From Heliocidaris tuberculata (Eukaryota > Echinodermata > Echinoidea > Camarodonta > Echinometridae), in contig CM046842.1 in the NCBI GenBank assembly GCA_025618425.1, forward strand, positions 32,997,885-33,061,884: a stretch of 64,000 nt of DNA, given 5' to 3'. The position numbers were made by a program, and so were the translations under genes. Positions 55,301 to 64,000 of this stretch are shown here, piece after piece; position 1 is the first letter of the stretch, and each line of letters starts with the position of its first letter. The notes beneath the pieces were generated by a model. It was not told the DNA's origin. It saw only the letters and a program-made list of their open reading frames with translations, and searched no databases.

Positions 55301-58300
55301 TGCAAAAATTCACGTAAGTCAATTTGTGATTGATTGAGCTCTTTTCGGGAGGGGGGTGGGGGGGGGAGGGTGGGGGGAGAAGAGTTGTCCCTAGTCATAC
55401 TTAACCTGGCAAAGGCTCCAGAAGAGTAAAAAAAAAAAAAAAAAAAAGCCAACACTACTCTTCTGCAGCCTAGTATTTTAATTCACCTCTCCTTTAGAGC
55501 AGGGTTTAAAACATTCTTAAAAGGGAAGGCTAGAGAGAATGAAATAAGGAGGGAGGTTCTCTTCAGCCTTCATCAGACTCTCTAGCTCACCTTCGGAGGG
55601 CATATAGTGTATGATCATATCTCTTCATCGAGACCTTGCCATTCAGCATCAATCAAGATTTTGTCAGACATCTTCACTACTGCACCACATTAGTTTTGAT
55701 CACGTTGCATCACTGACAGCGTACGCGTAGGTACATGTGTGCCAAAAAGCCGCCATTTTGAATCTGCATTATGTTATTTACAAGAGGCTCCATGGTGATC
55801 GACGTCCCAGAAAGTTTTGGATAATTCCTTAACCCTTTTTTGGTCTAAATAACGATATCTTATGCAACGATTTCAAAAAAATTATTTCAAAAGCTATGGT
55901 GAAGAACATGTCAGAAGTGTGGGCCAGCAGGAAAGTGATTTTCCAGGGGCTTTTTCCAAATCTGATAACCCAGCTCAATTGGAAAGGGGGATAAATAGAT
56001 CTAGATAATTACATTTTTTTTTACACTCCAGTCTCCAGGCAGTAGAGGCGCATGAACGATACTGAAGACTGTTTCCTATTAAGTATTATTTGGGAGACTG
56101 TCTCTTTTCTCAGAGACTTTTGTCAACATATTTGGTAGCCTATTTGGGAGGCAGACTCCCATTTAGGAGACCAATTTTCTTCTTTTTTTTGCATGTGCTC
56201 CAAAGGGATTACCTCAGCTCAAAATAAAAATGTGATAAGCAGATTCCTCATGAAAAATTACCCCTTTTGAATTTTGACTGTCTACAGTACTTAAAAAATT
56301 CACCATCCAGACCTTCTACTTTTGTTATGATATAGTGATAATAGTATACACACAAAACAAACGGCCTTGTTGTTGGTGTTGTTTCTCTTGTCCCATTGAG
56401 TATTTGTAAGCTAAGTCTCCAATATGGGAGACAGTCTCCCAAATATAGGAAACAGTCTCCAACACGCAACAGTCCAGGGGGCGTTTCATGAAAGGACTTG
56501 TCAGATATTTTATCCAACAAATTTGCTCTCAGCCAATCAGATACAAGGATTTCAGTAGCTTATAACAGTTGTCGGATAAAATATCCGACAACTTCCTTTC
56601 ATGAAACGCTCCCCAGGTCCAATAATCAGCCATGCGCCTCTAGCTACTGCCAGGTCCATTCACAGAATCATCACTATATGGGGCTGTGTCAATTTCGGCA
56701 GCAGTCACAAGTCTTGGTTGAAGAGGTAAAAACACCAATACATGTAATCAGCAAAATTTTGAGAAAATACTTCCTTCTACATTTTAGGATGATAGAATAT
56801 CTAATTTCATGCCAGATTCTTCAATAGGATCTTTATCATCTTGATCAAGTGAAATTTTCAGGCTGCTTTTGGTCAGTGATCTTGCTCCTCTCCAGCACAC
56901 ACACTTGCTTAGACTGAAAATTCTGTCTCTCGTTCGTTAGCCTCTAGTTTTGGATAGGGTCGGCTATTCACTTAGAGACAGAAATGGACCTATCACTCTG
57001 CTGTGCAAACCGACTACACGCCGACGTGTAGTTGGAAAAATCAAAATAATTTGACTTTTTCTCATATACATGTACATGTATCTAGATCTAGATTTTATGA
57101 CTGAATTGGTTGGCCTGGGCTCTAATAGTTTCAGAATCTGGAGGTACATGCTTGTTGATTTTATGCCCCAAGAATCACTGTACTGATAGAAGAATATTTT
57201 ATGAATGATATATCTTTACATTCAATATAACCTTTCCTTTCCCTTGGTAATATTTTTTTGTTCTAATTTAGAAGAACTGTTATTATTATTAGAACAAGAG
57301 GCTATTAACAAACGAGAGACAGAATTTTCGGTCTAACACTTGCCAGTAGATGTGCACAGCCGATATTGGAGACTGTCTCCTATTTGGGAGACCATCTCTG
57401 TTATCAGAGACTTACATGTATGTCAACATTTTTGATGGCCTATTTGGGAGACAGTCTCCCATTTAGGAGACCAATTTTCTTTGTTTACATCTGCGGCAAA
57501 GGGATTACCATTACCTTGGCTCAAAATGAAAATGTGAGCAGATTCCTCAGGAAAAAGTACCTGTTTTGACCATCTACTTTAAAAATCCACCGTCTACTTT
57601 TGTTTTCATAACATTTTTTGTTATGATAACAGATCCACACACAAAACAAATGGGCTTCTGATTTCTGAGGGGAAAAAATTTGGCCGAGAAAAATTGCCTT
57701 GATACTTGATACTTGATGAAATAATCCCTCTTGCAGCTCCAAGAAGCTATTAAAACTGGGATGAACTAAGCAATATGTCGTGAAGAGGTGTCATAGTGAA
57801 GATCTCTATTTTACAATAAAAAGAGAGTGCGCTGTGCAATTAAAAATCTGGATACATCTTAGAGAACAAGACATCCAGGTGGAGGCTGCAGATTTCTAAT
57901 AATGGGAAGCGCAGCCTCTTTGAAAGCAATGAGTCCAATGGTATGTACAACTTCACCAGGAAGGTGGTTCCATATCCAGATTGTTCTTGGGAAGAAGGAA
58001 TATTTGTAGGAGTCTATTGATGACTTTGGTACAGCAAACTTCAGTGTGTGGTCTTTCCTTGCATGATATGTTGCCGGGGTGATGGTTGGTGTTATTTCTA
58101 TTCTCCTCTTGTTAGTCTCCAATATCAGAGACTGTCTCCAAAGTGGAAGAGAGTCTCCCAAATCGGCCATGCGCCTCTAATGCTTGCTATGGGAGGCAAT
58201 TGCTCATGGTATGAAGGTACAGAGTGCGAGGTTATCTACAATAACCTCACATAAGTGTGAGTGTGTCGGGCCCAGGCCAGGAATTAGAAGTCTTCCAGTT

Positions 58301-61300
58301 CCACTTCCGACTTCCAAGGACCAAGTTCCACATCCACTTCCACTTTCCAGGACCAGGCTTCTAACCACTTATCCAATGAACAAGGTTATAAAGTAACCTT
58401 GTCCTCCCAAACCAATATGGTCATGGTGAAAACACATACAATGTAAGGCCTGCCCTCTACTGCTGTACTACTGCCAGTAACTACAGTCAAACCTGTCTAT
58501 AAAGACCGCTCAAGGGAGACAAGAAAAGTGGTCTTTATGAGCAGGTGGTCTTTATACATACATACATGTACAGGTTCCTTTAATACATGTTTCAATGAGA
58601 AACAGTTTTCAAAGGAAACAAAAATTGTGGTCTTTATAGACAGGTGGTCTTTCTATACAGGTGGTCGCTAAAGCAGGTTGGACTGTATAAACAAATGCAG
58701 ATTTCCTCTCTCCACACAGAGAGGGCAGCAGTACAGAAGCATCAATTAGTCTCAGCAGAAAAATAGAATGAACACAAAATTTAATGCTTTGAATTCCACA
58801 TTCCCTGAATCAGTGGTTTACATGTAGCTCGTCACAAAACAATAGGGACTTTCACTGACAACTTCCTGGTAAGTATGGTGGTGGATCCAGTGTCCGAACA
58901 CTTTTCAGAAAATCAGCGATAGCAAATAAAATATCAAACGAATATCTGTCAAACTTACAAAATGAATGCTCAAAGTCCTACAGAAAAAGAAGTTGATGGA
59001 ATTTTAAAAAGACATCGTAGATTTAATACGAAATTCCCTTTTGAGTGAACCCCTTCCCAATGATGCGGCGTTTTGGTCCCTTGAAAAAGGTACATGTACT
59101 GTATTTTCAAACGTGTGAAACCTTTGGGAAAAAGACACAACCTTAGTTTCAATAGTGTGGTTTTCAACTTTTCATACGTGTATGAAAACCCATTTTAGGC
59201 GCTTAACTGTACACGTTCGGTAATACAATCTTTTGATCTGGTATTTTGGCTACAGCAGGTTGGAGCTGCATAGTTTCAAAATTCAAGTGGGGCTGAGTGG
59301 TTCAGACATACGAGTGGCTCTAACTAATCCTAGTCATTAAATTACTGGTTGCCGATTTATGGTGGTGGATCCAGTGTCCGAACACTTTTCAGAAAATCAA
59401 TGATAGCAAATGAAATATCAAACGAATATCTGTCAAACTTACATAATGAATGCTAAAAGTCCTACAGAAAAAGAATTTGATGGAATTTTAAAGACAACAT
59501 AGATTTAATACGATATTCCCTTCCGAGTGCAAGTGATCCCCTTCCCAACGACGCGGCGTTTTGGTCCCTTGAAAAGGGTACTGTATTTCCGAACGTGTGA
59601 AACCTATGGGAAAAACACAACCTTTGTTACAATAGTGTGGTTTTCATATGCGTAGTCCCACGCGTATGAAAACCCATTTTAGGCGCTTAACTGTACACGT
59701 TCCGTAATAGTAATACAATCTGTTAGGAATTACAATCCTTGACTATACGAATTTTACGAGTTAGCCCGGATCCTTGCCCCCAATCCCCATATTAAACATT
59801 GTTCCTAAGTTTTATGGTCAGGGGTCCTAAGGCTACGCAGGTCCTAAAGCTACGCATCCCGCAAATACGCACAATACGACGCGTTTGATGCGCCAAACTT
59901 TTGGTGTGACTGATCTACGAGATTATAATTTACGTTCGCCAACAAGAATGGGCAATTTTCCTTTATTTTTGTGATAATATCATTATTTGGAAATCGGGGT
60001 GAAATTCGCTTTTGTCAGCTTCAAAATCACGATTTGCATTCATTTATTACGTGTGCGCACTCGTGCTTCGGAACCATTTGGTTCCACTTGAGATCACGTA
60101 CCCCTGCTGAATGTGCAGCCTGCTGTAATAGTCCTAACCAAAACATAATAAATATCAAGGTAAAATTGGAACATCACTTACCAATACGTTGCCTTGGGTC
60201 TACTCTTGAATTTGATGTAAAGTTTCTGCACCCCGGTAATGAAAAAGCTGAATTTTGGAGCTTGAAAGTTGTTTGCCGTGACTGGGCTGAGGTAACAGTT
60301 GATTGTACCGTTTTTATGTATTTTGCTGCCCTCTTGTGCCCGATATAGAAGATTACTTTTGGGGGTTCCGTGGTATGAGCTGCCGTTTGTAAATTTATCA
60401 TTTAGACAATTTTTTTTTATATAATTCAATAATTTACCTTGTCAAATAATTATTCGTATGAAAATGTCATAGAATGAGTACAGGTATTTATGAATAATAA
60501 TTTTCATGTTTTTAATTATTTATAAATGATGATTTAACAATATCCATTATTTAAATTTATCTATTTTGCTTTCAAGTATAAATGATTTCACAATATTTAT
60601 TTATGTGAAGGGGGGGGGGGGAGAGGATTCACTTATCACGATTTATAAATAACAATTGTCACAATATCCAATATCTTTGCTTGACACTGTATCCCTTTAG
60701 GGAATCGGTAACTTTGTGGAGGCTTGATTTAATAAATTGAATTTTTGTATAGATCTGTCTTGTATAATGATGTTCAGAAGGATGAATAAATAGCGAGGCA
60801 TAGAAAGGTTTTCAAATATAGTATACAATGTTATTATTAAGAAAAAGTGTGATAGGTTTAAATCAACAGACACATTAAACAAGAGCATTACGAATACATT
60901 TAAGTAAAAAAAATCCCAACAGATATCATGCTTAGTTACAACAATAGTTTATTTACAGATCCACAAATTTTTCAGCCTCTCCCTCTCCCTTTATCAATTA
61001 AGTGGAAAAACATATACAAAATACAGTTTCTTTAAAAAATATAACTTCTCAAACGGTGCCTCATAACGACAAGGGTCGGCAGTATTTTTTCCCCGTCCGA
61101 TTTTCCTATCACAACCACAATACCACCGAAAATGCTCCGATGCCAGAGACGACTTGCTTTGGAAGGTGGTAAGATTTGTCTTTTTTATCATTAATTTTGA
61201 AAAATTAATGATAATTTTACCAGCTAGACCTAGCTTCAATACCTAGTCACCCCTCCGGAGTAAATCATTTACTTCATGGTGAGGTGTGAGTTAGGTGAAA

Positions 61301-61942
61301 CTTAGTTTCAACGTACCCGTAATGTAAGAGGAGTACGACTACGAGGTTATAATCATAACCTAGTACATTGGATGAGTGCGTGTGTGTAGCTTTAGGACCC
61401 TTTCATTTTTTCAACCAAATTCGACATGGGTATCGACATCGACTTGAAAATTAGTATTGATATTTATCCATCGTAATTTTCTCAGGGATTTAATTCTAGA
61501 CTGTCATGACTGTGTAGAACCAAGCAAGATATTAATAATTCACATTAATCATTTAAAAAGTGCCTTTTCAGCCGCTGGAAACAAATTGCGTAGCTTTAGG
61601 TCCCCCCATCATAAGCATAATAACGAATTCATCAATGTTGTTAGATATTAACGAGCCTCCAGTTCTACCACCACAAATTAGAATGAACAGCATGCCTCTA
61701 CTCCGGGCGACGGTACCCTCCACGCTGCGCTTCCGCTGATTTGGCTCGCGCTCGCGCCGCAGCATTTTTATTCTTCTGGTAGCGGGAGCGGACGCGGGCG
61801 TGTTATCCACGCACCGTATTGAACAATGCAAACGGAAAACTCTGCCAAAAAAAGATGGAAGAAAGTGAAATAAAATACCAAATTTACCTGGTCTAGCAGC
61901 TTTCTTCGCTTCCCAGACAGTCCTACGTGTCCTCTTATCCAT
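49117..61942 (-). CDS. JMJD6: JMJD6, Fe(II)/2-oxoglutarate oxygenase, gene span (frameshifted here)
   Basis: Exons on the minus strand: 61942-61888, 55192-54978, 54093-53941, 53361-53166, 52400-52253, 50582-50394, 49341-49117. All junctions are GT/AG. With one missing base restored to exon 4 the protein is 393 residues, against 403 in human. JMJD6 is a nuclear JmjC enzyme that hydroxylates lysines of splicing factors such as U2AF2 and has reported arginine demethylase activity. Visible motifs: [30 protein letters not shown]; the iron ligands HID (about residues 189-191) in exon 4; and the distal iron His in [10 protein letters not shown] (about residue 275). A poly-Ser tail follows ([16 protein letters not shown]). 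In exon 4, plus-strand CCC at 53284-53286 has one C fewer than the family frame needs. As written, translation ends about ten codons later, at roughly 177 residues, before the iron site. Confidence 0.92.
49878..50284 (+). repeat. TTAA MITE, 'CCCTTTC' family, in JMJD6 intron 6
   Basis: TTAA at 49874-49877 and 50285-50288; ends CCCTTTCGAGACAATTGACC and CCTGAAAGGG. Confidence 0.8.
50394..50582 (-). CDS. JMJD6: JMJD6 coding exon 6
   Basis: Acceptor CTTTGTTTAG, donor GTATGA. Encodes [40 protein letters not shown] and [18 protein letters not shown]. It contains the distal iron-binding His and the 2-oxoglutarate-side Thr region. Confidence 0.94.
50621..51101 (-). pseudogene. Duplicated JMJD6 exon 6 fragment, split by a MITE
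   Basis: The minus strand at 51101-51018 reads [20 protein letters not shown], a degenerate copy of exon 6 with its TGTGTAG acceptor. The copy resumes at 50659-50621 (plus strand GAAGTTCTGAATGGCAGCAA against GAAGTTCTGAGTGACAGCTA in exon 6). In between is the TTAA element 50660-51017. Without the insert the copy is about 120 bp, abutting the true exon 6 as a tandem duplicate. WW to WL and other changes show decay. Confidence 0.85.
50660..51017. repeat. 358-bp TTAA MITE inside the duplicated exon 6
   Basis: Ends AGGGTACAAATCAC and (reversed) AGTGTACCAACCAC match at 11 of 14 positions. TTAA flanks both sides (50656-50659 and 51018-51021). The intact exon 6 reads GGTTAAGGACA at the same point and gives the empty site. 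Confidence 0.85.
52020..52231. repeat. TA-flanked MITE, 'CTGTAGAACCAGAAA', in JMJD6 intron 5
   Basis: Ends CTGTAGAACCAGAAATTTTC and (reversed) CTGTTAAAACCAGAAACTTT with TA on both sides. It starts only 21 bp past the exon 5 boundary. The inner CATGAAACTTTCGCG and CGTGAAAGTTTTATG arms are also inverted. Confidence 0.75.
52253..52400 (-). CDS. JMJD6: JMJD6 coding exon 5
   Basis: Acceptor CTTATTACAG, donor GTAAGA. Encodes [20 protein letters not shown], then [20 protein letters not shown] and PSWPQEFKP. Confidence 0.92.
53166..53361 (-). CDS. JMJD6: JMJD6 coding exon 4, with a one-base deletion
   Basis: Acceptor GTTTCCCAG, donor GTCAGT. Encodes [20 protein letters not shown] and LFQFAG in one frame; after the GGG at 53286-53284 the conserved part ([33 protein letters not shown]) is in the next frame. 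A four-G run would restore a single frame and the right phase for exon 5. Confidence 0.88.
53510..53672. repeat. TA-flanked MITE, 'CAGTTAAC', in JMJD6 intron 3
   Basis: CAGTTAAC and GTTAACTG ends with TA on both sides; the interior repeats AAATTTGACTT and TTTGACTTA. Confidence 0.6.
53941..54093 (-). CDS. JMJD6: JMJD6 coding exon 3
   Basis: Acceptor GATTTTTCAG, donor GTAAGT. Encodes [20 protein letters not shown] and [20 protein letters not shown], then [11 protein letters not shown], strongly conserved in the family. Confidence 0.94.
54515..54928 (-). repeat. TTAA MITE, 'CCCTTTC' family, reverse copy in JMJD6 intron 2
   Basis: TTAA at 54511-54514 and 54929-54932; ends CCCTTTCATGACAGGAATTA and CAATTGTCTTGAAAGGG. 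Confidence 0.8.
54978..55192 (-). CDS. JMJD6: JMJD6 coding exon 2
   Basis: Acceptor AAACCCAG, donor GTGAGT. Encodes [31 protein letters not shown] and [11 protein letters not shown]. Confidence 0.9.
56040..56649. repeat. MITE, 'CAGTAGAGGCGCA' family, copy 2, with nested insert
   Basis: Starts CAGTAGAGGCGCATG and ends GCGCCTCTAGCTACTG; CCAGG flanks both sides (56035-56039, 56650-56654), a likely 5-bp target duplication. A short ~140 bp element (GGGGGCGTTTCATGAAAGGA) sits at about 56475-56613. Confidence 0.75.
56896..57343. repeat. Inverted-repeat element, 'GAAAATTCTGTCTCTCGTT'
   Basis: Left TTAGACTGAAAATTCTGTCT, right AGACAGAATTTTCGGTCTAA are inverted, with inner TTAGCCTCTAG / AGAGGCTATTAA continuing the arms. 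Abuts the CAGTAGA element at 57344. Confidence 0.6.
57344..58182. repeat. MITE, 'CAGTAGAGGCGCA' family, copy 3, with LINE insert
   Basis: Left CAGTAGATGTGCACAGCCGA, right TCGGCCATGCGCCTCTAATG. The middle is interrupted by the LINE fragment at 57701-58112. Confidence 0.65.
57701..58112 (-). mobile_element. LINE fragment: reverse transcriptase C-terminus
   Basis: The minus strand reads [20 protein letters not shown], then [20 protein letters not shown] and [11 protein letters not shown]. The 'SFFPRTI.xWN.LP..VV' pattern is that of non-LTR retrotransposon ends. A GATACTT microsatellite (57701-57717) forms the 3' tail, as in some CR1/L2-like elements. Confidence 0.7.
58380..59340 (-). repeat. 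Interspersed repeat R2, copy 2 (interrupted)
   Basis: Reverse match to 27840-28260 in two blocks (58380-58870 and 59236-59330). The gap is filled by the TA MITE at 58484 and the first tandem unit at 58876. Confidence 0.6.
58484..58685. repeat. TA-flanked MITE, 'CAGTCAAACCTGTCTATAA'
   Basis: CAGTCAAACCTG and CAGGTTGGACTG are inverted ends with TA on both sides; GTGGTCTTTATA is repeated inside. Tc1/mariner-like. Confidence 0.7.
58876..59720 (+). repeat. Direct repeats of ~355 bp (58876-59231 and 59359-59718)
   Basis: Both units run from GGTGGTGGATCCAGTGTCCG through CGGCGTTTTGGTCCCTTGAA to GGCGCTTAACTGTACACGTT with few differences. They lie 483 bp apart in JMJD6 intron 1, separated by a piece of repeat R2, and might be the two ends of a larger element. 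Confidence 0.75.
59816..61614 (+). repeat. 'CTACGCAGGTCCTAAAGC' element split by a 1.3-kb insert
   Basis: 59816-60057 matches 62709-62954, and 61377-61614 matches the continuation, 62952-63178, so one element was cut by the insert 60058-61376. The junctions read ATTACGTGTGCGCACTCGTG and GATGAGTGCGTGTGTGTAGC. The insert carries CGCACTCG/CGCACTCA-like inverse tips and a partial GATTTGGTAAC-family MITE. Confidence 0.75.
61888..61942 (-). CDS. JMJD6: JMJD6 coding exon 1
   Basis: Starts GGGAAATGG and encodes [18 protein letters not shown] plus one base, then GTAAAT. The basic start plus 'ARPEL' junction fits the family. The frame stays open into the intron and past the start, which is coincidental. 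Confidence 0.87.
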
Positions 61943-62060
61943 TTCCCGATGAGGTTTGTTCGTATATTTCCACTTCGCTGGGTCTTCAAATACAATTATT
62001 CTGTCAATTTATAGTCGGATAATTCTAATTTCGCAAGCAGAAGGGAAAAACAAATAGTCA
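61943..62060 (-). promoter_or_regulatory. Presumed 5' UTR / promoter side of JMJD6
   Basis: Sequence just upstream of the JMJD6 start codon. No TATA box in a convincing place and no clear upstream exon. The CG-rich block at 61690-61810 lies inside intron 1 and could be part of a downstream promoter element. Confidence 0.25.
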
Positions 62061-62708
62061 ATTCGAGGGGTCGAACCCATCCTAATACAGGGTACACATA
62101 ATTGACTGTGTACTACACAGGATTACATTATTGGACAAAATTTTAAAGTATTACAAAGATATTAAAAATAAAATGAAGGATTTTTCATTTTCAGTATGGA
62201 AAAATTCATTGAAAATCTCCCTACTTTTATATTTTCAACTTAGATTTTGATATCAAACTTACATAGCAGTAACACCCCTATGAATTGGCATATTACTTTC
62301 GCAGATGGAGCTCGTCGCAAAAAGTCAGAGCTAATTGAAGGAGTATTAATGCAAAAAGTCAGAAAAGTAATCGACTGGGAATAAAATTCGAGTGGGGAAT
62401 TTTGGAGCGGCCGCGCCGGGGGAGCGACCCGTGGGGGGGGGGGGGGGGGGGGGAGCACTCAGGTATATTGGTGTACACATGCGCGTCCCAAAAAACGCGT
62501 AATACATGTAAGGGGTCTTTTTTCATCCAGGACGCGTAACGCGCGTTACGTGTTAAGGGGTCCGAAAACGCCGATTTTCAACAAAAAGGGGGTGCTGAAC
62601 GGAATGCGGCCAAACGCGTTTAGGGGGTCATTTTCATTCCGGCGGCAATGTCCTACATAATTGAAGTAAATAATAACATTTGTAATTTAACCAACAGCAG
62701 TTCCTATA

Positions 62709-63178
62709 TGTATGGTCAGGGGTCCTAAAGCTACGCAGGTCCTAAAGCTACGCACCCCGCAAATACGCGCAATGCGACGCGTTCAATGCGCCAAACTTTT
62801 GGTGTGACTGAGCAACGAAATTATAATTTACGTTCGCCAAAAAGAATGAGTAATTTTCCTTTATGTTTGGTGATATTATCACTATTTGCAAATCGGGATG
62901 AAATTCACGTCAGTCAGCTTAAAAATCAAGATTTGCATTCATTTATTACGTGTGCGTAGCTTTAGGACCCTTCCATTTTTCAACCAAATTCGACATGGGT
63001 ATCGACATCGACTTGAAAATTAATGTTATTGATATTTTTCCGTCATAATTTTCTCAGGAATTTAATTTAAGAATATGAAGAACCAAGATATATAAAAGAA
63101 TTTCGCATAAATTATTGAAAAGGTGACTTTTTAGCCACTGGAAACAAAGTGCGTAGCTTTAGGTCCCCCCATCATACA
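62709..63178 (+). repeat. Intact copy of the 'CTACGCAGGTCCTAAAGC' element
   Basis: Runs from ATGGTCAGGGGTCCTAAAGC to GCGTAGCTTTAGGTCCCCCC. Tips such as GGGGTCCTAAAGCTACGCA and GCGTAGCTTTAGGTCCCCC are inverses. It is the uninterrupted reference for the split copy at 59816-61614. Confidence 0.8.
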
Positions 63179-63339
63179 GTTTATTTTGTTTGCCTTGTGT
63201 GAATAATTTATCCACCAAAGGTGAAGAATATGTCAGTTTGCAAAAGGTGATCTTGAATTCAAGTGGTGTATTTTTTATGTTGGTTAAGTTAATCTTGTTT
63301 AGGGAGTAATATTTAAGACAAACATGTTTAGGGGGTAAT

Positions 63340-63672
63340 CACTTATACATGTACAAGCTTATCTGAAGATAACCTTGTACTCAGACTAGCTCTTTTATGG
63401 GTGAATAGGCTTCAATAGCTATTGTGTGTATCAGCAGGCCCTTTTCCAGGCTAGATCATTCATACAGGAAAGGAAAATAATTATTTAAAATTTCACTTTC
63501 AATTCTGAATACCCTAATTTGTGGCACAGTAAGAGTGGAAGAGTCCATGAATCAGGTAATCTAGCAAATTTAAGAAAATTAAATCTTGCTTAGAGCAATT
63601 TTGTTGTCTGTTTTTGACTGCTGCAACAGTGAATGTTGGACACAGTCCCACATAGGCAAGGGCCCATGAGTG
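63340..63672 (-). repeat. Interspersed repeat R1, copy 3 (reverse)
   Basis: Reverse match to 11828-12150 and 26960-27290, from GCTTATCTGAAGATAACC to CCACATAGGCAAGGGCCC, inserted inside the composite element at 62452-63877. Confidence 0.75.
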
Positions 63673-64000
63673 GGGGGTAATATTTCAATCAAACCTGTTT
63701 AGGGGGGTAATTTTTATGAAAAAACACGCGAAATCCTCGTTAAGGTGTAATTTTTACGAAAAAAAAGCACGCAAAATCCTTGTTAAGGGGTGTCTTTTCA
63801 CCAAAGTATGAAACTTGTTTAGGGGGCATTTTTTAAATCCATGGACACGCATGTGTACACCAATATACCTGAGTGGCCCCCCGGGGGAGCGACCGGCCCA
63901 TTTTGTTGTTGACCGGCTGGCAGGGAAAACTCCCCAAACTCCCCGGTGCATGGCTAGTCCGCCCCTAAATGTTGCCACTTTAGACAGCACCTTGGGTACG

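Larger units (their letters stand above)
62452..63877. mobile_element. Composite inverted-repeat element with variable GTTTAGGGGG units
   Basis: The left end CACTCAGGTATATTGGTGTA, then CACATGCG, is mirrored at the right by CATGTGTACACCAATATACC then TGAGTG. Outside them GGGGGAGCGACC occurs on both sides (62419 and 63892). The interior has many degenerate GTTTAGGGGGTAATTTTT / GTTAAGGGGTC units and carries two nested repeats (62709-63178 and 63340-63672). Confidence 0.75.

Noticed and set aside
61568..61942. 124-codon minus-strand frame starting at the JMJD6 ATG
   Set aside because: It reads through the GTAAAT donor into intron 1; the conserved ARP-EL junction with exon 2 shows that only the first 55 nt are coding.

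Overview
The window is animal nuclear DNA: AT-rich and intron-rich, packed with short inverted-repeat transposons (MITEs), with no operons. The repeat styles (TTAA-flanked palindromic MITEs, tRNA-derived SINEs, a short 'GGGCCCTGTTTCATgAAAC' element, L2-like LINE tails) look to me like an echinoderm, most likely a sea urchin. That is pattern recognition, not a database match.

Three conserved protein genes can be rebuilt exon by exon with consistent splice phases. (1) ZCCHC17 (+, 10345-20095): seven coding exons, S1 RNA-binding domain plus CCHC knuckle, with a basic/acidic low-complexity tail that makes it about twice the vertebrate length. (2) INTS12 (+, 29532-37018): Integrator subunit 12, seven coding exons, PHD finger split over two exons, at least one unseen upstream non-coding exon. 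(3) JMJD6 (-, 61942-49117): Fe(II)/2-oxoglutarate oxygenase in seven exons. Its fourth exon lacks one base in this sequence, which breaks the frame just before the iron-binding HxD motif. INTS12 and JMJD6 are convergent. All three products act in RNA metabolism or chromatin, but nothing in the sequence shows that they are co-regulated.

Layout: 1-10.19 kb has no recognised gene (MITEs, a GA satellite, an ATGAATAG iteron block). 10.19-20.1 kb is ZCCHC17; its first intron holds a giant near-perfect palindrome. 20.1-29.5 kb is repeats plus a 5'-truncated L2-type LINE with a long open reverse transcriptase frame. 29.5-37.0 kb is INTS12. 37.0-49.1 kb is a dense field of nested TTAA MITEs. 49.1-61.9 kb is JMJD6, whose 6.7 kb first intron is mostly transposon. 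61.9-64.0 kb is a nested composite repeat.

The most unusual theme is repeated local duplication of exon edges. INTS12 exon 6 is followed by four more copies of its last 39 nt, three of them keeping a splice donor and two keeping both splice sites. INTS12 exons 3 and 5 have similar decayed partial copies downstream. JMJD6 exons 6 and 7 each have a decayed duplicate; one is split by a TTAA MITE, and another MITE supplies the last codons and the stop of JMJD6.
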